Assembly (NCBI GenBank): GCA_017474455.1
Contig: JAFVHP010000012.1
Coordinates: 1 to 64,000 of the forward strand
DNA from: Lachnospiraceae bacterium
GTDB taxonomy: Bacteria; Bacillota; Clostridia; Lachnospirales; Lachnospiraceae
Reading direction: 5' to 3'
Length of the DNA: 64,000 nt
Shown here in pieces: positions 16,096-24,868 of this stretch. The notes beneath the pieces were generated by a model that made no database searches, had not been told where the DNA came from, and worked only from the letters and a program-made list of their open reading frames with translations. How positions within the stretch are numbered: position 1 is the stretch's first letter; the number at the start of each line of letters is the position of its first letter. A program made the position numbers and the translations under genes.

Positions 16096-17307
16096 TTATG
16101 CACTCCTTTCCGCCGCGATCACGGCAAGGCATTCCGCCAGGGCGAGCGCCGGGTCGCACTCGATATCCGGGACCGTGCAGCATTCCGCGTTGCTGCTGCC
16201 GTCCTTGTTGAAATTTTCGACACATTTGTAGCGGATGACCAGGCCGCTCTCAGGGAGGATGGCATGCGACGGCGTCATGCTTCCGCCGTCCCCGCCCGTC
16301 GTCCCGCCGACCAGGGTCGCAAAACCGTTTTCCTTACAGAATTTCGCAAAGCCCTCGGCGGACGAATAGACCCTTTTATCTGTCAGCAGCCAGATCCTGT
16401 TCCGGACTGTAAAATGATGCTCCCTGTCCGGCCTGTAGGTCTCGAACCAGTGGTAGTATTCCGTCACCTGGGCAAGGTCTTCCTTATGGAAGGCCGGCAG
16501 TTCCAGCAGTTCTTCGGCGGGCCTCCTGACCCCCGAAGCAAATTCCCCGTCCTCACTGAAGCTGGCTTCCAGAAAATCCCGGTTCAGCTCGTTCAGGTCG
16601 AACCCCATCTTGCCTTCAGCGACGAGCTCTTCATCTATGACAGGCTCCACAATCAGCTTCTTCCAATAATCCGTGGCGCCGCCCCCGTTCCCGCGAAAAT
16701 CGATCACCATGTTTTCGCACGAGCCGTATTTTGCGTAAAAATCAAAGAAGACCGGCCTGTCGATAGGGATCCGCTCCATCGGTATACCCGGGACCTTAAA
16801 ATAGGCTGTCTCCCCCGGCAGCATGAACGCCGCGGCAAAGGGACCTTCGCCTTTCTTCGGCGCTTCATGCGCGGCCGTGACCGGCTTTTCCGGGGCTTCT
16901 CCCTTCCAGTAGAATTCTCTTCCCGCTCCTTCCGTGCTGTCAAACATGCTGTAAAAGGCATCCGAGCGGGGCTGGCCGAAGCACCGGATCCACGGTTCCA
17001 CGCTCTCCGGTGCCGAATATTCGGAACCGGGCTCTGCGATCGACCGGAAAAACGTCTTATAGTTTTCGTACATCCGCGCGTTCAGAAGGTTCGTATGGGC
17101 AAAATGCTTAAACTCTTCGAATACCCGGTCCAGGGCGATACAGAATTCCAGGTCGTCCGCCGCGTTCTCCACGCCGGGCCGGCACTCTTTTTCGATCTTA
17201 TCCCAGTCAAAGCCCAGCCGCTCCATCGCTCCTTTTAAGGGAAAGCATCTGTGAAGGACATCCCACAGATATTCGTAATCCCGGATCCTCTGTTCCTTTG
17301 TCAGCAT
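16096..17307 (-). CDS. S41-family peptidase-like protein, paralogue 1
   Basis: A 403-residue protein whose C-terminal half resembles the tail-specific/S41 peptidase core. It has the FRGNGGGATDYW strand-turn, the LTDKRVYSSAEGFA segment with the probable catalytic Ser, and GGTTGGDGGSMTP. There is no signal peptide, so it is predicted cytoplasmic. The N-terminal half (MLTKEQRIRDYEYLW) is helical and shared by all three paralogues. The start at 17307 has GGGAGGG upstream. The open frame extends further upstream, but that part is the out-of-frame end of the preceding paralogue. Likely role: peptide hydrolysis after import. Confidence 0.78.
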   Translation of the reverse strand: MLTKEQRIRDYEYLWDVLHRCFPLKGAMERLGFDWDKIEKECRPGVENAADDLEFCIALDRVFEEFKHFAHTNLLNARMYENYKTFFRSIAEPGSEYSAPESVEPWIRCFGQPRSDAFYSMFDSTEGAGREFYWKGEAPEKPVTAAHEAPKKGEGPFAAAFMLPGETAYFKVPGIPMERIPIDRPVFFDFYAKYGSCENMVIDFRGNGGGATDYWKKLIVEPVIDEELVAEGKMGFDLNELNRDFLEASFSEDGEFASGVRRPAEELLELPAFHKEDLAQVTEYYHWFETYRPDREHHFTVRNRIWLLTDKRVYSSAEGFAKFCKENGFATLVGGTTGGDGGSMTPSHAILPESGLVIRYKCVENFNKDGSSNAECCTVPDIECDPALALAECLAVIAAERSA

Positions 17308-17327
17308 AGCCGATCCCTCCCTGCCGT

Positions 17328-18548
17328 TCAGCTTTCCCTGGCGGCGATCGCAGCGAGGCAGACGGCCAGGGCAAGCGCCGGATCGCACTCGATATCCGGG
17401 ACGGTACGGCATTCCGGATTGCTGCTGCCGTCCGGATTCAGCCCCATCTCGCCGGAATACCGGATGATCAGGCCGCTTTCGGGCAGCATGGCATGGAACG
17501 GCGTAATGCCTACGCCGTCGCCGCCCGTCGTTTCGCCGACCAGCTTCGCGAAGCCCGTCGACCGGCAGAAATAGGCAAAGCCTTCCGAAGAAGAATAGAC
17601 TCTTTTGTCCGTCAGCATCCATATGCCGTTTTCCACGGTAAAGCGGTGCTCCGGATCCGGTTTATACTCCTCAAAGGCTTTATAGTAGTTCGTCGGCTGG
17701 ATCAGATAATCATCCGAAAGTTTCGGCAGTCCGGGTTCCTTCTTCAGGTCTTCTATGGGATGCTTTTCGCCCCTGAACTCCCCGACCTCTTCGGAGAAGC
17801 CGTATTTTACGAAATCCCTGTTGTACTCGCTGTCGCAGTACAGCATATAGGAAACGACCGTCAACGGTTCCGGGATAATGGGCTCGACGATAAGCTTTGA
17901 CCAGTAGGAAGTCGCGCCGCCGCCGTTCCCGCGGAAATCCAGGATCATATCGCTGCAGGATCTGTACTTTTCGTAAAAGTCAAAAAAGACCGGCCTGTCG
18001 ATAGGGATGCGTTCCGCCGACAGGGACGGGATCCTGAAATAAGCGACTCTGCCGGGCAGCATGGCGCCGTACACGAACGGCCCCTCTTCTGCCTTTGCCT
18101 GTTCATGCGCGGCTGTGACCGGCTTTTCCGGAGCTTCTCCTTTCCGGTAGAAATCCCTGCCCGCGCCTTCTGTGCTGTCAAACCGGGAATAGAACTGTTC
18201 GGACTTCTCATGATTGAAGATATCCGCCCAGGGCCTTAAGCCTTCCGGATCGGCCCCGATCTCCATCTCCCCGTTGACGAAGCTGTTCATCATCTTCTTA
18301 TAGTTTTCAAACATCCTGGCGTTCAGGAGGTTGCTGTGGGAAAAATGCCCGAATTCCTCAAACACACGGTTTACGGCTTTGCAAAACTCCAGGTCGTCCG
18401 CCGCGTTCTCCACGCCCGGACGGCACTTTTCCTCTATTTCCTTCCAGTCAAGTCCCACATGTTTCATGACTTCCCGGACGGGGAAGCAGCTGTTGAGGAC
18501 TTTCCACAGGTATTCGTAATCCTTGATCCGCTGTTCTCTGGTAAGCAT
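17328..18548 (-). CDS. S41-family peptidase-like protein, paralogue 2
   Basis: A 406-residue paralogue with the same layout: MLTREQRIKDYEYLW start, FRGNGGGATSYW, LTDKRVYSSSEGFAYF (probable Ser nucleophile) and GETTGGDGVGITP. The ATG at 18548 is chosen because AAAGGAG lies eight bases upstream and the MLT-EQ start is conserved among the three copies. An ATG six bases earlier overlaps the previous stop (ATGA) and is an alternative. It is very close to paralogue 1 in the C-terminal half, which points to a fairly recent tandem duplication. Confidence 0.78.
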   Translation of the reverse strand: MLTREQRIKDYEYLWKVLNSCFPVREVMKHVGLDWKEIEEKCRPGVENAADDLEFCKAVNRVFEEFGHFSHSNLLNARMFENYKKMMNSFVNGEMEIGADPEGLRPWADIFNHEKSEQFYSRFDSTEGAGRDFYRKGEAPEKPVTAAHEQAKAEEGPFVYGAMLPGRVAYFRIPSLSAERIPIDRPVFFDFYEKYRSCSDMILDFRGNGGGATSYWSKLIVEPIIPEPLTVVSYMLYCDSEYNRDFVKYGFSEEVGEFRGEKHPIEDLKKEPGLPKLSDDYLIQPTNYYKAFEEYKPDPEHRFTVENGIWMLTDKRVYSSSEGFAYFCRSTGFAKLVGETTGGDGVGITPFHAMLPESGLIIRYSGEMGLNPDGSSNPECRTVPDIECDPALALAVCLAAIAARES

Positions 18549-18550
18549 GC

Positions 18551-19813
18551 TCATTTCTCCTTTCCGTCTTCGTATATCCTGTTCAGACAGACAGCCAGCG
18601 CCAGGTCCGCGCTGCATTCGATATCCGGCTGCGTGCCGCACTCGGCGTTGCTCGTTCCGTCGGCGTTGAAGCCGTACTCGCCGGAATACCGCATGACCAG
18701 CCCGCTCTCGGGCAGGACGGCGTGGAGCGGCGTTTCACCGATCCCGTCCCCTCCGGTCCTGCTGCCGACAAGGGTCGCCCATCCGGTGCTCTTGCAGAAG
18801 GCCGCGAAGCCTTCCGAAGAAGAATAGACCAGGTCGCTCACAAGGGCCCATATCTTACCGGCCCTGAGGGGATGTTCCTTATCCGCTTTTACAACATTCT
18901 TTTCCATCCAGAAATGGGTGAGCTGCTCCAGATCCTCACGATGGACCTCCGGCATGTCCGGCAGCTCACTGATCGGCCGGATCTCGCCGTCCGGATCGCC
19001 GATCGCCTTTCCGTGATTGAAGGACGCCTCAAAATATTCCCGGTTCAGTTCGTTTACGGGAAAGCCCATACAGGTCTCATACTGCAGATCTTCTTCCAGC
19101 GTCGGTCCGACAAGGAGGAAGCTCCAGTAATCCGTGGCGCCGCCGCCGTTCCTTCGAAAATCCAGGATCAGGTTGTCGCATTCCGGATGCTGCCTGTAGA
19201 ATTCAAAGATGATCTCCCGGTCGCCGGCGATCCGCATCATATCCAGCGAATCGACATAAATATACAGGTTGTTCCCCGGCAGTACCCTGCAGTAAACGTT
19301 CGGCACGCTGCGGTCTCCGAACACCACGTCCTTTTTTTCGTCCCGGAGGCTGTCCGCCGGCGCCTGTCCCTTATACCAGAACTCATACTGCACCGTCTCC
19401 GGTTCGAACTGGTCATAGAACTTTTTGCTGTTTTCATGTTCCAGCGCTTCGATCCAGGGCCGGAAAGCTTCCCGGTCCGCGTTTTCCCACGCTCCGTCCA
19501 TGAAGGCTTTGTACATTTTGCGGTAGCTGTAATACCTGGCCGGCTCGAACAGCAGAAGGTGCGAAAGATATCTTTGGTGTCCGTCCGGATAAGCCGCGGG
19601 CTCTTTGAACTCCGAAAAAACATCCTGGACGGCACGGCAGAATGCCAGGTCGTCCTCCGAATCAATGACCGGGCTCCGGTGTTTTTCTTTGAGCGCGTCC
19701 ATATCGATGCCCCGCCGCTTAAGGATCCCGGCGACCGGGTAGCATTCCGTCAGGACGCGAAAGAGCGCTTCATAATCCGTGGCCTTCTGTTCACGCGTCA
19801 GCATGCTTATCAC
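18551..19813 (-). CDS. S41-family peptidase-like protein, paralogue 3
   Basis: A 420-residue, more diverged copy. FRRNGGGATDYW replaces FRGNGGG, while VYSSSEGFAAF and GSRTGGDGIGETP keep the probable serine region. The GTG at 19813 is used because GGAG lies five bases before it; the family-conserved MLTREQ begins nine bases further in and is the alternative. It follows the S9 peptidase gene with a short overlap. Cytoplasmic by lack of any signal. The three copies may differ in peptide length or end preference, but nothing in the sequence settles this. Confidence 0.76.
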   Translation of the reverse strand: MISMLTREQKATDYEALFRVLTECYPVAGILKRRGIDMDALKEKHRSPVIDSEDDLAFCRAVQDVFSEFKEPAAYPDGHQRYLSHLLLFEPARYYSYRKMYKAFMDGAWENADREAFRPWIEALEHENSKKFYDQFEPETVQYEFWYKGQAPADSLRDEKKDVVFGDRSVPNVYCRVLPGNNLYIYVDSLDMMRIAGDREIIFEFYRQHPECDNLILDFRRNGGGATDYWSFLLVGPTLEEDLQYETCMGFPVNELNREYFEASFNHGKAIGDPDGEIRPISELPDMPEVHREDLEQLTHFWMEKNVVKADKEHPLRAGKIWALVSDLVYSSSEGFAAFCKSTGWATLVGSRTGGDGIGETPLHAVLPESGLVMRYSGEYGFNADGTSNAECGTQPDIECSADLALAVCLNRIYEDGKEK

Positions 19814-21738
19814 ACTTTCTCCGGGTTTTTGGCATACCGGTCAAACCAGGCGATGATCTCGTCGTCTTTCTTCCTCGCCTGCATGGGCGTCGTCACGCTG
19901 TGGCTGGCATTTTTGAAAAGGATCATCCTGCAGGGCACGCCCTTTTCGATGAGGGCAGTGAGCATCTGCTCCGCCTGTTCGACAGGGCAGCGGTAGTCCC
20001 TTTCATTCTGTATCAGGAGCGTCGGCGTCCTGAAATTGCCGGCATAGGCAAGCGGCGACTGTTCCCACAGCTTTTCATGCTTTTCCCAGGGCGAACCGCC
20101 GTTTGACCACTTGTCGAAATAGAAGATATCCGTGCAGCCGTACATCGAGATCCAGTTGGATATGCTCCGCTGCGGGGCCGCCGCTTTGAACCTGTCCGTA
20201 TGGCCGATGATCCAGTTGGTCATAAAACCGCCGTAGGATCCGCCCGTCACGGCCAGACGGTCCGCGTCGATGTCAGGATAGGCAGAAAGGACGGCATCCG
20301 TAAAGTCCATCACGTCCTTATAATCGATGGTCCCGTATTTCTGCTCGAGATCCATATGCTTTCTGCCGTAGTTCGTTGACCCGCGCGGGTTGCAGAAGAA
20401 GACAAAGTAGCCCTCCGCGCAGTACCGCTGCATCGTAAAGTCCAGGATGTTCAGGTACACGCTCTCGGGCCCGCCGTGGATCATCAGGATGCCGGGATAC
20501 TTCTTTCCCGGTTCGTACCCGTAGGGTTTCATGACGTAGCCGTATACGGTGTGGCCTTCATCGCTCTTAAAGTCCAGATGTTCATTTTCGGAAAACGCGT
20601 ATTTTGCAGTCAGCGGTCCGCTGAGATCCGTGACTGTCCGGGTCTTCCCTTCATGCAGTAAGGTCAGCTCCATGACCTTCATGGGCGCGTTGCCGACATA
20701 GTACACGTCGTCCTCAGCCCCGGCCGCAAAGGGAGAGATCCCCTCCTCTATATAATCCTGTGTCGCCAGGACAAACTCCGGTTCATTTCCCGGCATCCAG
20801 CGGTATATGTCCGAATGGTCATGGTTCCCGATGAACAGATACATACTCTCTTTCCCGGCGCAGAGACCGTCGATCGTAAGATCCGGTTCAAGGTCCGTCC
20901 GGAATTCCGTTTCGCCTTCCCCGATGGAGACCACGTCCTCCGCGTAGAAATCGCTGCCGCAGCCTGCGTCGCATCTGTATCCGTAGAACCAGACGCGCCC
21001 GCCGAATTCAAATCCGTCCACCAGCTGGTAGCGGTCGTTTTTGAACAGCAGGCGGCTCTTTCCGGTCTCCAGGTCGCAGACATACATGTCACAGGCGGGC
21101 GAATTCAGGGTCTTTACCGTTTCGCCGCAGTGATACAGGCGCTTTTTATCTTTTGAAAGGATCAGTTTCATGCGGAAGTTCATGAGCTGGTTGGCCTGGA
21201 ACAGCTCGTCCGTAAGTGGCGTCAGGCTGCCGTTTTCGTACAGATAAAGACGTACGCGGAATTTGTTGACATAGCCCCTGCCGTCCGCGTGATAGGGATA
21301 TTCATCGTAAACGTCATAGAGTGCGTTGCTGCCTTCTCCCGGAGCCGATGCGTTATACAGGCCGCAGATCACGAACCGGCCGCCGCCGAGGTATTCCGCG
21401 TCCACCTTCTTCACGGGGATGTCAAACATCTTTGCGGCCTCCCCGCCGGTAAGCGAAAGTCTGTAAAACGACGTCCCGTCCTCAGGATCATCCGCCCGTT
21501 TTGCCTGGAAATAGATGCTGTTGTCATCCAGCCAGCCGGCGGCGCCCGCCGCACCGTCAAAGGTGAGCTGCTTCGAGGCCCCGGACTCCGTATCATAGAC
21601 CCACAGCCAGCACTGTTTCCTGTCCTTTTCAAGGTCGACGCCGCCTACACTGTACAGGATCTTTGTGCCGTCCGGCGACGGCTTTGCGTCTGTCACGCTC
21701 CTGACGTCGTTAAAAGAAGCATTCACGAATCTTTCCAT
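19810..21738 (-). CDS. S9 prolyl-oligopeptidase family (acylaminoacyl/dipeptidyl peptidase-like)
   Basis: A 642-residue enzyme with an N-terminal beta-propeller (about 1-390) and a C-terminal alpha/beta hydrolase domain. The catalytic Ser lies in GGSYGGFMTN, Asp in NERDYRCPVEQ and His in NASHSV, the correct S9 order. HGGPESVY forms the oxyanion loop. There is no signal peptide, so it should cleave short peptides in the cytoplasm after import by the operon's ABC transporter. It sits between the M42 cluster and the S41-like cluster in one minus-strand transcript. Confidence 0.92.
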   Translation of the reverse strand: MERFVNASFNDVRSVTDAKPSPDGTKILYSVGGVDLEKDRKQCWLWVYDTESGASKQLTFDGAAGAAGWLDDNSIYFQAKRADDPEDGTSFYRLSLTGGEAAKMFDIPVKKVDAEYLGGGRFVICGLYNASAPGEGSNALYDVYDEYPYHADGRGYVNKFRVRLYLYENGSLTPLTDELFQANQLMNFRMKLILSKDKKRLYHCGETVKTLNSPACDMYVCDLETGKSRLLFKNDRYQLVDGFEFGGRVWFYGYRCDAGCGSDFYAEDVVSIGEGETEFRTDLEPDLTIDGLCAGKESMYLFIGNHDHSDIYRWMPGNEPEFVLATQDYIEEGISPFAAGAEDDVYYVGNAPMKVMELTLLHEGKTRTVTDLSGPLTAKYAFSENEHLDFKSDEGHTVYGYVMKPYGYEPGKKYPGILMIHGGPESVYLNILDFTMQRYCAEGYFVFFCNPRGSTNYGRKHMDLEQKYGTIDYKDVMDFTDAVLSAYPDIDADRLAVTGGSYGGFMTNWIIGHTDRFKAAAPQRSISNWISMYGCTDIFYFDKWSNGGSPWEKHEKLWEQSPLAYAGNFRTPTLLIQNERDYRCPVEQAEQMLTALIEKGVPCRMILFKNASHSVTTPMQARKKDDEIIAWFDRYAKNPEKV

Positions 21739-21775
21739 CTTCCGATTCCCCTTTCCGCCTTTTCATTCAGCTTTT

Positions 21776-22807
21776 TCAGATGCAGCGCTCCAGTTCGAGT
21801 ACCGGCAGGAGCCGTACGATCGAGACCGCCTCCGCGGCATCCTTCAGGCTGACGATCTCCGCCGGCGAATGCATATACCGGTTGGCGATGCTCAGGCAGG
21901 CGACCTTCGCGCCTGTCCCGGCTTTCTGGATGGCCTGCGCGTTGTTGGATCCCGCGTTCCTGTACCGCAGCTGGCAGTGAATACCGTTCTCCGCGGCTTT
22001 TTCATACAACAGCTTTGTAAAGCCCGCGTCATAGATCGTCTGCCTGTCCCTTCCGCGCAGCACCGGTCCCGCGCCGACACGGATCCGAGACGGGTCTTCT
22101 TCCGCAGAAAGATAATCGTCGGCCGCGACCATCTCCAGGGTCAGCGAATACTCCGGCCTGACTCTTTCGGCCGCGACAACGGCCCCTCGGCAGCCGACTT
22201 CCTCCTGCACGGCAAAGACGTAATACATATCGTTATCGCCCGCGGCAGCCTCATTTATGGCCGCCATCAGGATGACACAGCCAAGAAGGTCGTCGCTGTA
22301 GGGCGTGATCATTTTGCTGCCCTGAAGATACGGCTCTGTCGCAAAAACAGCAGGATCCCCTGGTGCGGCCAGGCTCTCTGCGGACGCCCTGTCCTTTACG
22401 CCCAGGTCCGCGTACAGATCATAAATATCGGCTTCTTCGGGCTTTTTGTTCTGGATCCCGGCTTTTGCTTCGGCAGCGATGACACCGATGGCCCCGCTTT
22501 TGAACCGGATCCTTTCCCCGGGAAGGGTATAGGTCTCGATCCCTCCCGCGACAAAGATCTTTACATATCCGCGCTCATCGATGTAATCGGCGATAAAGCC
22601 CGTAGTGTCCATATGGGCGTCGGCCATGACCCTGGCCCCGCTTCCCTTTTTATGTACGATCAGATTGCCCAGCGCGTCGGTGAACACTTCATCCGCGTAC
22701 GGCCTGACATAGTCCGCGATAAACGCGGCTCTTTCCTGTTCACAGCCTGACGGCCCGGTATAAGATACCAGTTCTTGCTGCAGTGCAAATAATTCATTTA
22801 TCGTCAC
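21776..22807 (-). CDS. M42 aminopeptidase, copy 1
   Basis: A 343-residue M42 (glutamyl aminopeptidase/endoglucanase M family) metallopeptidase. Dinuclear-site residues are visible: His and Asp in ADAHMD, Asp in YSDDLLG, the catalytic Glu pair in VQEEVG and His in YMHSP. Such enzymes form large cytoplasmic self-compartmentalising complexes that trim peptides. It overlaps copy 2 by four bases. It is the last of four consecutive M42 genes in the direction of transcription. Confidence 0.93.
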   Translation of the reverse strand: MTINELFALQQELVSYTGPSGCEQERAAFIADYVRPYADEVFTDALGNLIVHKKGSGARVMADAHMDTTGFIADYIDERGYVKIFVAGGIETYTLPGERIRFKSGAIGVIAAEAKAGIQNKKPEEADIYDLYADLGVKDRASAESLAAPGDPAVFATEPYLQGSKMITPYSDDLLGCVILMAAINEAAAGDNDMYYVFAVQEEVGCRGAVVAAERVRPEYSLTLEMVAADDYLSAEEDPSRIRVGAGPVLRGRDRQTIYDAGFTKLLYEKAAENGIHCQLRYRNAGSNNAQAIQKAGTGAKVACLSIANRYMHSPAEIVSLKDAAEAVSIVRLLPVLELERCI

Positions 22808-23841
22808 AGCAGGCCTCCTTTCACCGGGTCCGATCTAAGCAGGGCGCACAGAAGATCCGTGCAGCTTTCGATATCGGACAGCGCCGCCATTTCGGAAGGG
22901 GAATGGATGTACCGTGTGGGTATGCTGATCCCGCCTGCTGCCGCGCCGGTCCGGTTGTGCTGGATCGCCGCCGCGTCCGTTCCGCCCCTTGTCATGATCT
23001 CGTCCTGGTGGCTTATCCCGTTCCCGGCCGCAATTTTGCGGATATAGTTCACTACCTTCGGATCCATGATCAGGCTCCCGTTCATGGAGCAGATGCTCAC
23101 ACCTTTCCCGCAGACTGTTTCCGAAGGCCTCTTCTGTCCCCTGCCGTCACCGACAGGCGTAACGTCGACCGCGACGCCCCATGCGGGATCGATCCCGTAT
23201 GCCGCGCCTTTAGCTCCCCTTAATCCGAGCTCTTCCTGCACGCTGAATACAAAATACACATCGTTCGGCAAAGTCTCGCCCTTCAGCCGTTCCATCGCCA
23301 TGATCTGGGAAACGCATGAGATCAGGTCGTCCAGATAGGGAGAGAGGATCATGCCGTCCCCCATCAGCACGGCCGGCCCCATATAGACCGCCGCGTCGCC
23401 GACGCTGACCATTTTTTCCGCTTCTTCCCTGCTGCCCGCGCCTATGTCGATGTACAGATCCTGTGTCTGGAGCAGGCCGGTCTTCACATCGCGTCTTAGC
23501 GGATCACGGACGCGGCTGACCTTTCCCCTTACGCCGTTTGCGAAACGGACGACCGTATTCAGGATAACGTTCGGCGTCAGACCTCCGAGCCTTTCAAAGC
23601 GGAGACTCCCGTTCTCTTCGATGAACGTCACGATAAATCCCAGCGTATCCATATGCGCGCTGATCATCGTCTTCGGACCGTTCCCCTTTTTATGCGCGAT
23701 CACGTTGTACATCCTGTCGACGCGGACTTCGTCACAGAATCCTCCGATCATATCCGCGATCAGCTTTGCCCTGTCCTCTTCCATTCCCGACGGGCCGGTC
23801 ACCGACAGCAGCGCGTTCTGTAATGAAAGGATATCAGCCAT
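22804..23841 (-). CDS. M42 aminopeptidase, copy 2
   Basis: A 345-residue M42 enzyme with a complete active site: ISAHMD, PYLDDLIS, VQEELG, VDVTP and YIHSP. The length is normal for the family. The gene overlaps copy 3 by eight bases at its start and copy 1 by four at its end, so translation of the cluster is coupled. The four products are diverged from one another, so they may differ in side-chain preference or assemble as mixed complexes. Confidence 0.93.
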   Translation of the reverse strand: MADILSLQNALLSVTGPSGMEEDRAKLIADMIGGFCDEVRVDRMYNVIAHKKGNGPKTMISAHMDTLGFIVTFIEENGSLRFERLGGLTPNVILNTVVRFANGVRGKVSRVRDPLRRDVKTGLLQTQDLYIDIGAGSREEAEKMVSVGDAAVYMGPAVLMGDGMILSPYLDDLISCVSQIMAMERLKGETLPNDVYFVFSVQEELGLRGAKGAAYGIDPAWGVAVDVTPVGDGRGQKRPSETVCGKGVSICSMNGSLIMDPKVVNYIRKIAAGNGISHQDEIMTRGGTDAAAIQHNRTGAAAGGISIPTRYIHSPSEMAALSDIESCTDLLCALLRSDPVKGGLL

Positions 23842-24868
23842 TGAATGCCTCCGTTTCCCGGATGAACAGTCCGCACATGTCTTTCAGCGCGGCCAGATCC
23901 GTTTCCTGAGCCACCGGGGCGGCGCTCTTTAAATAGCGCACCGGCGCGGCCAGACAGATACAGGACGTGCCCCCTGCCGCATTAGACTGGACGGACACAG
24001 GCGCTTCCCTGTCCTGCCTCGTCCCCATCTGGTAAGGGATGCCTTCTTCCCCTGCTTTTTGCAGGAGATACTGCCGCAGCGGGCGGGAATAAGCCGAACG
24101 GCTCTCCGCCAGGATCACGCCGCAGCCTTTGCCGAGCGTAAGGTTGCGCCGGTTTTCGGGCACTTCTTCAAAGTCAAACGCTTCCCGGCTCTCCACGAAC
24201 GCCGCAAAGGCCGGCTCCAGTCCCCGGAGGACGACCTCCGTGCCTCTCCCGGATCCCCTGAATTTGATGGAATCCCGGCAGGTAAAAGCGAACCAGGTGT
24301 CATATTCCGGTTCTTCTTCCATAAGGGAAAGAAGGACGGCGCATCCGATCCGGGAATCAAAGGCGCGGCCTCTTATAAGGCCGTTCGGCATATTTCGGAA
24401 ACTCCCGGCCAGAAATACTCCGTCGTCCACAGCCATAAATTTCCCCGCCCCGGCGGCGGATACAGGCCCGGCATCCAGCAGAAGGTCCGCCGCTTCCGGA
24501 ATATAGGTATCGCTTTCCCGCCTTTTCAGCCCCGGGATGCAGAAGGCGCCGGGTATGTGCTTTTTCCCGATCACGACGCGCTGGCCCAGCCAGCATACGG
24601 GATCGGTGTCGCCGACCCGGCTCACCGACGCCGTTCCGTCTTCATTGATCTTATTCACTTTAAAACCGGCTTCATCCATATGAGCGATCAGGACAGCCGG
24701 GGCTTTCCTCTGCTGCCTGCCCTTTTTGAACGCCAGTACGTTCCCGAGGGCATCCGTCTTTACTTCGGCGCCGGCTTCTTCCGCTTTCGCTGTGATGAAA
24801 GCGCGTATATCTTCATCGGCCCCGGCTATACCGCAGACCGAACACAATTCCCTGAGCAGTTCTGTCAT
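23834..24868 (-). CDS. M42-like protein with lost catalytic residues, copy 3 (probable pseudoenzyme)
   Basis: A 344-residue M42 homologue that keeps the first metal motif (H63, D65 in IAHMD) and Asp171 in FDSRIG. The catalytic pair QEE aligns with R-D199-S200 (CRDSIKFRG against QEELGLRG), the metal-binding VDV aligns with VES, and the C-terminal metal His of YIHSP aligns with Lys314 in YLKSA. It is full length, intact and in frame between active copies, so it is retained rather than decaying. It may be a structural or regulatory subunit of a mixed M42 complex. Loss of activity is inferred from motifs alone. Confidence 0.85.
   Translation of the reverse strand: MTELLRELCSVCGIAGADEDIRAFITAKAEEAGAEVKTDALGNVLAFKKGRQQRKAPAVLIAHMDEAGFKVNKINEDGTASVSRVGDTDPVCWLGQRVVIGKKHIPGAFCIPGLKRRESDTYIPEAADLLLDAGPVSAAGAGKFMAVDDGVFLAGSFRNMPNGLIRGRAFDSRIGCAVLLSLMEEEPEYDTWFAFTCRDSIKFRGSGRGTEVVLRGLEPAFAAFVESREAFDFEEVPENRRNLTLGKGCGVILAESRSAYSRPLRQYLLQKAGEEGIPYQMGTRQDREAPVSVQSNAAGGTSCICLAAPVRYLKSAAPVAQETDLAALKDMCGLFIRETEAFNG

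Noticed and set aside
16096-17622. Extended 508-codon version of S41-like paralogue 1
   Set aside because: The extra N-terminal 105 residues are the out-of-frame end of the preceding paralogue; the MLTKEQ start with GGGAGGG is better.
23834-24868. M42 copy 3 as a pseudogene
   Set aside because: Key residues are lost but the frame is intact, full length and overlapped with both neighbours, so it is called a retained pseudoenzyme instead.
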